5,231 bases of DNA from JBBKXP01 sp038251315 (lineage in GTDB: Bacteria > Pseudomonadota > Alphaproteobacteria > Rhodobacterales > Rhodobacteraceae), in assembly GCA_038251315.1 (NCBI GenBank), contig JBBSBK010000146.1:1-5231 (forward strand), written 5' to 3'. The notes beneath the pieces were generated by a model. The model did no database searches. It was not told the origin of the DNA and saw only the letters and a list, made by a program, of their open reading frames with translations. Of the stretch, positions 1 through 4,953 are shown piece by piece. The position numbers and the translations under genes were made by a program. The first letter of the stretch is position 1. Every line of letters begins with the position of its first letter.

Positions 1-730
1 TCAGCACCATCATCTGTTCGGTGGCAAATTCGCGCACCTCGGCCAGCCAAAACTGTTCGTCCTTGTCCAGCAGAGTGTCACCGAAATGCGCCTTCATCGC
101 CTCGCCAACCGGGACCAGATAATCGCCGGGATACAGCCCTTCGGCAATTTCGGGCGCATGGCCACGGGCTTCGCGGTAGCGTTCATAGGCAGATCGCGCC
201 AACACATCGACCTGCGCACCGCCGTCGTTGATGTAGTACTCGCGCGTCACGTCAAACCCGGCATAGGCCAGCAAGGATGCCAGCGCGTCGCCGAACACCG
301 CACCCCGCGTATGCCCGACATGCAGCGGCCCGGTGGGATTGGCGCTGACGTATTCGACGTTGACGCGCTTGCCCTGCCCCAAGGTCGATTGCCCGAACCT
401 CGGATCCGTCAGTGCTGCGCGGATCACGCCCTGCCAGACCGTATCGGCCAGCCGCAGATTCAAGAACCCCGGCCCCGCCACATCCGCCGCGACGATACGC
501 GGATCGCTCATCAACCGCGCTGCCAGCGCCTCGGCAATCTGGCGCGGGTTCTGCCCGGCATCCTTGGCCAGCACCATCGCCGCGTTGGTCGCCATGTCAC
601 CGTGGGCCGCGTCGCGCGGCGGTTCGACTGTGACCGGATCGGTATTCAACCCCGCAGGCAAGGCCCCATCGGCGACCATGCCGTCAAGGCAGGTCAGCAC
701 CAGCGCGCGGATATTGGCAAATAGGTTCAT
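1..730 (-). CDS. argS: Arginyl-tRNA synthetase, N-terminal part (cut by left window edge)
   Basis: This cytoplasmic class I aminoacyl-tRNA synthetase charges tRNA-Arg with arginine using ATP. Reading the minus strand from the ATG at 730-728 gives 243 residues before the edge, beginning MNLFANIRALVL. Residues about 3-92 look like the arginyl-tRNA synthetase N-terminal (tRNA-recognition) domain, including EPPRDAAHGDMATNAA around 36-51. The catalytic core opens with VEYVSANPTGPLHVGH, where HVGH (137-140) is the class I HIGH signature, followed by REYYINDGGAQV (163-174), also typical of ArgS. The KMSKS loop and the anticodon-binding domain lie off-window; the family is usually around 550-600 residues, so well under half is present. 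The start is supported by a Shine-Dalgarno GGAAGGA six bases upstream and by the family-like N-terminus. It lies 86 bp downstream of dgt, in the same direction, and probably has its own promoter. The identification is very secure. Confidence 0.97.
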   Translation of the reverse strand, partial: MNLFANIRALVLTCLDGMVADGALPAGLNTDPVTVEPPRDAAHGDMATNAAMVLAKDAGQNPRQIAEALAARLMSDPRIVAADVAGPGFLNLRLADTVWQGVIRAALTDPRFGQSTLGQGKRVNVEYVSANPTGPLHVGHTRGAVFGDALASLLAYAGFDVTREYYINDGGAQVDVLARSAYERYREARGHAPEIAEGLYPGDYLVPVGEAMKAHFGDTLLDKDEQFWLAEVREFATEQMMVL

Positions 731-766
731 CGGACGTCCTTCCGGCCGGTCGCGGCCAACCCGAGG

Positions 767-794
767 GGTTTAGCAGAGGCAAAGCCCGCGTCAA
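767..794 (-). promoter_or_regulatory. Probable housekeeping promoter of argS
   Basis: On the minus strand TTGACGC (794-788) is followed after 13 bases by GCTAAACC (774-767). This closely fits the alphaproteobacterial housekeeping sigma pattern recalled from Caulobacter (TTGACGS, 10-14 bases, GCTANAWC), with one mismatch in the -10 part. Read the E. coli way, it is TTGACG, 16 bases, TAAACC. Transcription would start near 760, giving a leader of about 30 bases before the argS ATG. It lies wholly in the dgt-argS gap, so argS could be expressed independently of dgt. No experimental support is available from sequence alone. Confidence 0.6.
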
Positions 795-816
795 CGTGGG
801 CGGGCCGCTGTCCCGA

Positions 817-1992
817 TCACCCGCCCGTCGTAACCCGCGTCCGCGCGATCATATCCGACCCGGTCAGCCGGGCGTGTTCCTGTATCGCAAAGCGGTCGGT
901 CATGCCGGCGATATAATCGGCAACAATCCGGGCCAGCGCGGTGTCACCGTCTACCGCCTCGACATCCTTGCGCCATTGCCTGGGCAGGTTTTCCGGGGCG
1001 GCCATGAACAGCGGAAACAGATCGTTGATGACTTGGGTCACATGTCCGCGCATTTCGACCACGGCAGGGGCGCGGTACATCCGGTGAAACAGGAATTCGC
1101 GGATCACCTTGAGGTCGGACCACAGTGCGGGGGTAAACTGCACCAGTGTCCGCCCAGCATGGCGCACGTCCTGCACCGACGCAGGCCCCAGATCGGCGAG
1201 GTTGCGGCGGCTGACCACGATCACATCTTCGACCAGAATACCAAAGAACCGCCGCAGCGCCTCGTGGCGGCGGCGATAGTAGTTCAGGCCGGGGTATTTC
1301 GCGTCAACGGCGGCAAAGCAGTCGTGCAGCACCGGCAAGTCGGCCAATTCGTCGGTGCTGAACAATTCGGCCCGCAACCCATCGTGCAAATCGTGGTTGT
1401 TATAGGCGATATCGTCTGAAATCGCCGCCACCTGCGCCTCGGCCGACGCATGGGTCGCCAGTTCCAGATCGTGGCGGGCGTTGTAGGCCTCAAGCGCATA
1501 GGGCAGCGGCGGCACCACCGGACCATTGTGCTTGGCCAAACCTTCCAACGTTTCCCACGTCAGGTTCAGCCCGTCCCATTCGGCATAATGGCGCTCCAAC
1601 GACGTCACGATGCGGATCGCTTGGGCGTTGTGATCGAACCCGCCGTAGGGCTGCATCAGGGCGTTCAGCGCCTCTTCGCCCGTATGCCCGAACGGCGGAT
1701 GCCCCAGATCGTGCGCCAGCGCCACCGCCTCGGTCAGATCGACGTTCAGGTCGAGTGCCGCCGATACGGTGCGCGCCACCTGCGCCACCTCGATCGAATG
1801 GGTCAGGCGGGTGCGAAAATAATCGCCCTCGTGTTCGATGAACACCTGGGTCTTGTGTTTGAGACGACGAAAGGCGCTGGCATGGATGATGCGGTCGCGG
1901 TCGCGCTGAAATGGCGAGCGAAACAGGCTTTCTTCTTCGGGATACAGCCGTCCCCTGGCTGTGTCCGCGCGGGTCGCATAGGAGGCTGCCAT
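817..1992 (-). CDS. dgt: Deoxyguanosinetriphosphate triphosphohydrolase-like HD-domain protein
   Basis: This protein of 391 residues belongs to the HD-superfamily dNTP triphosphohydrolases, which split dGTP (or other dNTPs) into the deoxynucleoside and triphosphate and so help set the dNTP pool. The N-terminal block RLYPEEESLFRSPFQRDRDR (15-34) and FRRLKHKTQVF (41-51) are hallmarks of the bacterial Dgt type-2 group. Metal ligands expected for the HD fold are visible: H65 in RLTHSIEVAQ, H94-D95 in ALAHDLGHPPFGH, and the aspartate pair D193-D194 in ISDDIAYNNHD. The C-terminal part would be the HD-associated domain. Length is normal for the family. The ATG at 1992-1990 is preceded by a strong Shine-Dalgarno (AAGGGGAGG, about four bases away). 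It is the first gene before argS in the same direction and is divergent from the iron-sulfur carrier gene. Substrate preference cannot be read from sequence; alphaproteobacterial members are often annotated only as dGTPase-like. Confidence 0.93.
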   Translation of the reverse strand: MAASYATRADTARGRLYPEEESLFRSPFQRDRDRIIHASAFRRLKHKTQVFIEHEGDYFRTRLTHSIEVAQVARTVSAALDLNVDLTEAVALAHDLGHPPFGHTGEEALNALMQPYGGFDHNAQAIRIVTSLERHYAEWDGLNLTWETLEGLAKHNGPVVPPLPYALEAYNARHDLELATHASAEAQVAAISDDIAYNNHDLHDGLRAELFSTDELADLPVLHDCFAAVDAKYPGLNYYRRRHEALRRFFGILVEDVIVVSRRNLADLGPASVQDVRHAGRTLVQFTPALWSDLKVIREFLFHRMYRAPAVVEMRGHVTQVINDLFPLFMAAPENLPRQWRKDVEAVDGDTALARIVADYIAGMTDRFAIQEHARLTGSDMIARTRVTTGG

Positions 1993-2014
1993 GCGCCCTC
2001 CCCTTTACTGGTTC

Positions 2015-2043
2015 TTGTTGTCACTGCCTTTGGATACTATATT
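2015..2043 (+). promoter_or_regulatory. Probable promoter of the erpA-xth unit
   Basis: TTGTTG (2015-2020) and TATATT (2038-2043) are separated by 17 bases, an ideal spacing for a housekeeping sigma factor. The -10 part can also be read as ACTATATT, near the alphaproteobacterial GCTANAWC pattern. A start near 2050 would leave a leader of about 25 bases. The region is AT-rich compared with its surroundings. The opposing dgt promoter must overlap this 82-bp space (1993-2074), but I cannot assign convincing boxes to it. A small dyad, ATCC-AAC-GGAT (2053-2063), lies between the -10 and the ATG; I cannot match it to a known iron-regulator site. Confidence 0.55.
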
Positions 2044-2074
2044 TCAATGGTAATCCAACGGATAGGCCCCAATC

Positions 2075-2401
2075 ATGCTGACCCTGCCCCCCAAAGTGAC
2101 CGACCGCGCCTTTGCCCGTCTGGCCGAAATCGGCGCCGCCGCCCAAGGCAAGGCGCTGCGCGTCGCGGTCGAAGGCGGCGGATGTTCCGGGTTTCAGTAC
2201 GAAATTGCGCTGGACGCGGTGGGCGACGATGATCTGACGCTACAAGGCGCGGGCGAAACCGTGGTCATCGATTCGGTATCGCTGCCGTTTCTGGCCAGCG
2301 CCGTCATCGACTTTTCGGACGAGTTGATCGGGGCGCGGTTCGTGATCGAAAACCCCAACGCGACGTCCAGTTGTGGCTGCGGCACATCCTTCGCGATGTA
2401 A
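2075..2401 (+). CDS. erpA: A-type iron-sulfur cluster carrier protein (ErpA/IscA/HesB family)
   Basis: This 108-residue protein belongs to the HesB/IscA family, which receives Fe-S clusters from the assembly scaffold and passes them to apo-enzymes in the cytoplasm. The three conserved cysteines are present: C37 in VEGGGCSGFQYE, and C100 and C102 in the C-terminal SSCGCGTSF motif. Further family features are DSVSLPFLASAVIDF (66-80) and the FVIENPNA block just before the second cysteine motif. Length is normal. The ATG at 2075 is preceded by GATAGG with an eight-base gap, and the N-terminal TLPPKVTDRAFARLAEI is family-like. It is the first gene of a unit with xth, whose start lies four bases after this stop. 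The choice of ErpA rather than IscA is an inference: no isc/suf genes are adjacent here, and the sub-families are hard to separate by eye. Confidence 0.9.
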   Translation: MLTLPPKVTDRAFARLAEIGAAAQGKALRVAVEGGGCSGFQYEIALDAVGDDDLTLQGAGETVVIDSVSLPFLASAVIDFSDELIGARFVIENPNATSSCGCGTSFAM

Positions 2402-2405
2402 CGGC

Positions 2406-3185
2406 GTGAAAATCGCCACCTTCAACATCAACGGCGTCAAGGCGCGGATCGACACGCTGACCGACTGGCTGCGCGAAAGCGCCCCCGATGTAGCCGTCTT
2501 GCAAGAGATCAAATCGCAGGACGAAGGGTTTCCGCGCGACGTCATCGAAGACCTGGGCTACCGCGTCGAAACCCACGGCCAAAAGGGCTTCAACGGCGTC
2601 GCCATCCTGTCACGCCTGCCACTTGAGGACATAACGCGCGGGTTGCCCGGCGACGACACCGACGAACAGGCTCGCTGGATCGAGGCGACGGTGATGGGCG
2701 CGCGCCCGGTGCGCGTCTGCGGCCTGTATCTGCCCAACGGCAACCCCGCGCCGGGGCCAAAATACGACTATAAACTTGCGTGGATGGATCGGCTGCGCGC
2801 CCGTGCGCGCGCCCTGCTGGAAACCGAGGACGCGGCCCTGCTCTGCGGCGATTTCAACACCATCCCCCAAGCCATCGACGCTGCCCGCCCGAATGCGTGG
2901 CGCGAGGATGCCCTGTTTCGCCCCGAAAGCCGCGCCGCCTATCGGCGCATCTTGAACCTTGGGTTCACCGAAGCCTTCCGCGCCCGCGAACCTGGCCCCG
3001 ATCATTATTCATTCTGGGATTATCAGGCCGGGGCGTGGGACAAAAACGACGGAATCCGCATCGATCACTTTCTGTTGACCCCGCAATGCGCTGATCTGCT
3101 TGACGATTGTTGGATCGAAAGTGGTTTGCGCGGGCGCGACAAACCGTCCGACCATGTTCCCGTCTGGGTCGATCTGGCGGCCTGA
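2406..3185 (+). CDS. xth: Exodeoxyribonuclease III / AP endonuclease
   Basis: This 259-residue member of the exonuclease III branch of the endonuclease/exonuclease/phosphatase fold cuts DNA at abasic sites and removes nucleotides from 3' ends in base-excision repair. The active-site set known from E. coli ExoIII is all present: N7 in KIATFNINGVKAR, E34 in VLQEIKSQ, Y108 in GLYLPNGNP, D149 and N151 in CGDFNTIP, D220 in RIDHFLL, and the final D249-H250 in KPSDHVPVW. I chose the GTG at 2406 because it makes the protein begin exactly at the canonical MKIATFNIN, four bases after the erpA stop. An earlier in-frame GTG at 2373 would add 11 unlikely residues inside erpA. No clear Shine-Dalgarno precedes 2406, so translation is probably coupled to erpA. 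The gene converges on the monooxygenase with two bases between stops. Confidence 0.95.
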   Translation: MKIATFNINGVKARIDTLTDWLRESAPDVAVLQEIKSQDEGFPRDVIEDLGYRVETHGQKGFNGVAILSRLPLEDITRGLPGDDTDEQARWIEATVMGARPVRVCGLYLPNGNPAPGPKYDYKLAWMDRLRARARALLETEDAALLCGDFNTIPQAIDAARPNAWREDALFRPESRAAYRRILNLGFTEAFRAREPGPDHYSFWDYQAGAWDKNDGIRIDHFLLTPQCADLLDDCWIESGLRGRDKPSDHVPVWVDLAA

Positions 3186-3191
3186 ATTCAG
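3182..3191. repeat. 10-bp palindrome holding both convergent stop codons
   Basis: CTGAATTCAG is a perfect palindrome. Its TGA at 3183-3185 ends xth on the plus strand, and the mirrored TGA (3190-3188) ends the monooxygenase on the minus strand, with only AT between. It is too short and loop-poor to be a useful terminator by itself. The symmetry follows partly from both genes using TGA. Confidence 0.7.
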
Positions 3192-4339
3192 TTTGGTTTT
3201 CGCAAGTAAGATGGGTTTCGACCCATCCGCGTTACATCATGGTCGTAAAGCCACGACATTCTGCCCAGAAACGCTTCGGGTGCCAATCGTCCAAGTCCCG
3301 CAAGCCCAAGGTGCGCGACCCGGCGGCGAACCCCGCCGAGATGATAGTTGCGCGCGTTGGCATTCGCGGCCGCAATCGCGCGAATGACTCGCGCCTTGCG
3401 CAAGTCTTGATACTGTTGCAGGCCTGCCTCTAGGTCTGAGTCTCTATCGCAACAGGCCGCCAGAACCCAGGCATCCTCGATCGCCAGATTCGCCCCTTGG
3501 GCCAGAAACGGCAATGTCGGATGGGCCGCATCGCCCAGAATCGCCAGACCCGGTCGCCACCACGTATCGGCAACCGGATGGCGGAACAGGCCCCAAAGAC
3601 TGGTCGTTTCGACCCGGTCCAGAATGTCGCGCAATTCGGCGCAAGCGCCCGCAAACGCCGCCCGCAAATTGGCAGGATCGTCGGCGTGGTACCACCCTTC
3701 GGCGGCCCAATTGGCGCGTTCCTGGACAGCAACGATGTTCAGCCGCCCGCCCGTCAGCGGATAGGTAACGACATGACCACCGGGGGCCATCCAGATGTAG
3801 GCCTCTGGCCGGGCATCCCACGCCACAATCGCCCGCCACGCCACCTGACCGCTGAATTCCGGTGGGCTTGGCCGCACAACAGCCGCCCGCGTTGCCGAAT
3901 TGATGCCGTCCGCACCGATGACCAGAGTCGCTGTCAGATCGTCCGCCGCAACGGCAGACCCGGTTTGCAGACGCACCCCGGCGGCACCGCAGGCTTCAGC
4001 CAGAATCGCAATCAGATCAGGGCGATAGACAAAACGGTATGCCGGCCCCTGCAGCCGGTTCAGATCGAACCGGGTGATCGCCCGCCCCGACATAGCATCC
4101 GTCGGCACCACGGCACTAGCCCGCACACCACGGGCGTCCAGCGCTGAACGAAGGCCAAGGGTTTCAAGAACCCGCGCCCCGTTCGGGGTAATTTGCACCC
4201 CCGCGCCAACTTCGCCAAAGGCCGCGGCCTGTTCGTAAACGGTCACAACTGCGCCGCGCTGCGCAAAACACAGGGCCGCCGTCAGGCCACCAATCCCGCC
4301 ACCGATAATCGCGACGTCGCGGGCGGCATTGGCCCCCAC
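3188..4339 (-). CDS. FAD-dependent aromatic-ring-type monooxygenase, substrate unknown
   Basis: This 383-residue flavoprotein belongs to group A monooxygenases (PF01494 type; salicylate and 3-hydroxybenzoate hydroxylases are relatives), which use NAD(P)H and O2 to hydroxylate a substrate. Counting from the GTG at 4339-4337: the FAD dinucleotide fold G13-x-G15-x-x-G18 in AIIGGGIGGLTAA; the ribose-binding E36 in VTVYEQ; the FGEVGAGVQITPNG block (41-54); R106 in VYRPDL, with Y105 where relatives usually have His; the DG motif D144-G145 in IGADGINSATR; and the GD motif G269-D270 in LGDAAHPTLPFLAQGAN. No membrane segment is apparent. The GTG lies one base after the dksA stop and puts a short leader before the FAD fold; a TTG at 4393 would extend it 18 residues into dksA. 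No clear Shine-Dalgarno is visible, so coupling to dksA is likely. UbiH-like or other flavin hydroxylase roles cannot be excluded. Confidence 0.88.
   Translation of the reverse strand: MGANAARDVAIIGGGIGGLTAALCFAQRGAVVTVYEQAAAFGEVGAGVQITPNGARVLETLGLRSALDARGVRASAVVPTDAMSGRAITRFDLNRLQGPAYRFVYRPDLIAILAEACGAAGVRLQTGSAVAADDLTATLVIGADGINSATRAAVVRPSPPEFSGQVAWRAIVAWDARPEAYIWMAPGGHVVTYPLTGGRLNIVAVQERANWAAEGWYHADDPANLRAAFAGACAELRDILDRVETTSLWGLFRHPVADTWWRPGLAILGDAAHPTLPFLAQGANLAIEDAWVLAACCDRDSDLEAGLQQYQDLRKARVIRAIAAANANARNYHLGGVRRRVAHLGLAGLGRLAPEAFLGRMSWLYDHDVTRMGRNPSYLRKPN
3210..3227. terminator. Hairpin between convergent genes, possible terminator for erpA-xth
   Basis: GATGGGT-TTCG-ACCCATC is a perfect seven-base stem with a TTCG tetraloop on the plus strand, 25 bases after the xth stop. 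It is the only strong hairpin I see near the convergent 3' ends. It lies inside the last codons of the monooxygenase (around residues 371-376). No U-run follows on the plus strand, and only a weak TTACTT follows on the minus strand, so it is not a textbook intrinsic terminator. It could instead protect 3' ends or act with Rho. Confidence 0.35.
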
Positions 4340-4340
4340 G

Positions 4341-4763
4341 TCAGTCGTCGCGGTGAACTTTTTCGCGCCGCTCGTGGCGTTCTTGCGCCTCAAGGCTCAT
4401 CGTCGCGATCGGGCGGGCGTCGAGGCGTTTGAGGCTGATCGGCTCGCCGGTGATATCGCAATAGCCGTATTCGCCATCGTCGATCCGGCGCAGGGCCGCG
4501 TCGATCTTGCTGACCAGCTTGCGTTCACGATCGCGGGTGCGCAGTTCAAGTGCGCGGTCGGTCTCTTCCGATGCGCGGTCGGCGACATCGGGAATATTAC
4601 GGGTCTGGTCCTTCATGCCGGCCACAGTATCGCGGCTGTCTTCCATGATCTCGCTCTTCCAGGCCAGCAGCTTGCGCCGGAAATAATCAAGCTGGCGATC
4701 GTTCATGAATGGTTCGTCTTCGGCCGGGCGATAATCATCGTCCATGAACACTTCGGATTTCAT
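4341..4763 (-). CDS. dksA: DksA/TraR-family RNA polymerase-binding transcription factor
   Basis: This 140-residue protein binds the RNA polymerase secondary channel and, with ppGpp, adjusts transcription of rRNA and biosynthetic promoters in the stringent response. The N-terminal part YRPAEDEPFMNDRQLDYFRR (11-30) leads into the long coiled coil. The tip motif is intact: D59, D62 and A64 in NIPDVADRAS, matching the DxxDxA tip of E. coli DksA. ELRTRDRERKLVSKID (73-88) forms the return helix. The C-terminal globular domain starts EYGYCDITGEPI and ends HERREKVHRDD. Of the four zinc cysteines of E. coli DksA only C102 remains; the others align with T105, S123 and A126. To my knowledge this reduced form is normal in Rhodobacterales. 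The chosen ATG gives the family-like MKSEVF start and has AAGGA six bases upstream. The stop is one base before the monooxygenase GTG. Confidence 0.94.
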   Translation of the reverse strand: MKSEVFMDDDYRPAEDEPFMNDRQLDYFRRKLLAWKSEIMEDSRDTVAGMKDQTRNIPDVADRASEETDRALELRTRDRERKLVSKIDAALRRIDDGEYGYCDITGEPISLKRLDARPIATMSLEAQERHERREKVHRDD

Positions 4764-4769
4764 CCTGGA

Positions 4770-4775
4770 TCCTTT
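4770..4775 (-). promoter_or_regulatory. Shine-Dalgarno deciding the dksA start at 4763
   Basis: On the minus strand AAAGGA ends six bases before the ATG at 4763-4761. This supports the 140-residue form of DksA. A competing in-frame ATG upstream has its own site. Confidence 0.65.
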
Positions 4776-4805
4776 AAGCGGTGCAGTCTGTCCCGGGCTT
4801 CCCAG

Positions 4806-4821
4806 CATCGGTTATCCCCTT
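4806..4821 (-). promoter_or_regulatory. Alternative upstream start of dksA with its own Shine-Dalgarno
   Basis: AAGGGG (4821-4816) stands seven bases before an ATG at 4808-4806 that is in frame with dksA. Its use would add 15 residues (MLGSPGQTAPLKGSR) before MKSEVF. The extension looks unlike the DksA family, so I regard it as a secondary or unused start. Sequence alone does not exclude it. Confidence 0.3.
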
Positions 4822-4834
4822 GTAATTTTTCGCC

Positions 4835-4863
4835 CGTTTACGCCTTTGCCCCGCCCCTGTCAC
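4835..4863 (-). promoter_or_regulatory. Possible dksA promoter
   Basis: On the minus strand GTGACA (4863-4858) is followed after 17 bases by TAAACG (4840-4835). The -35 part differs from TTGACA at one base; the -10 part is poor. Transcription would start near 4828, giving a leader of about 65 bases that includes both dksA start sites. It is a weak prediction made mainly because this divergent gap must hold a promoter. Confidence 0.3.
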
Positions 4864-4890
4864 CCCCCGAATTATCACATTGTTGCCGCG

Positions 4891-4918
4891 TTGAACCCGA
4901 TCCCGGCTGTGCTAAAGT
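4891..4918 (+). promoter_or_regulatory. Probable housekeeping promoter of the MoxR-family gene
   Basis: TTGAACC (4891-4897), 13 bases, then GCTAAAGT (4911-4918) has the same geometry as the argS promoter and fits the alphaproteobacterial TTGACGS/GCTANAWC pattern moderately well. Read the E. coli way it is TTGAAC, 16 bases, TAAAGT. The start would fall near 4925, leaving a leader of about 30 bases before the ATG at 4954. Confidence 0.5.
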
Positions 4919-4953
4919 GACTGTTCAGCAAACCCATCCCAAAGGACCAGCAG

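Noticed and set aside
86..724. Long open frame on the plus strand opposite argS (212 codons)
   Set aside because: It lies antisense to a clear ArgS reading with HIGH motif. The Arg/Gln/His-rich composition is typical of shadow frames in GC-rich genes, and no family resemblance is visible.
784..801. GCCCGCG-TCAA-CGTGGGC inverted repeat as a terminator after dgt
   Set aside because: On the transcribed (minus) strand the stem has an A-C mismatch and only TTT follows; it overlaps the better-supported argS -35 element.
796..1419. Long open frame on the plus strand opposite dgt (207 codons)
   Set aside because: It is fully antisense to dgt, which has all HD-domain motifs; it has no family resemblance or ribosome-binding site.
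1450..2232. Plus-strand open frame of 260 codons spanning dgt, the intergenic gap and erpA
   Set aside because: It crosses two real genes and a promoter region, and its translation shows no domain and changes character along its length.
2373..2405. Earlier GTG start for xth
   Set aside because: It would add 11 residues encoded inside erpA. The family starts at MKIATFNIN, which matches the GTG at 2406.
3497..4147. Plus-strand open frame of 216 codons opposite the monooxygenase
   Set aside because: It is antisense to a well-supported flavoprotein with GxGxxG, DG and GD motifs; the composition is that of a shadow frame.
4340..4393. TTG start at 4393 for the monooxygenase
   Set aside because: It would overlap dksA by 53 bases and add a basic 18-residue extension without family support; the GTG at 4339 places the FAD fold near the N-terminus as usual.
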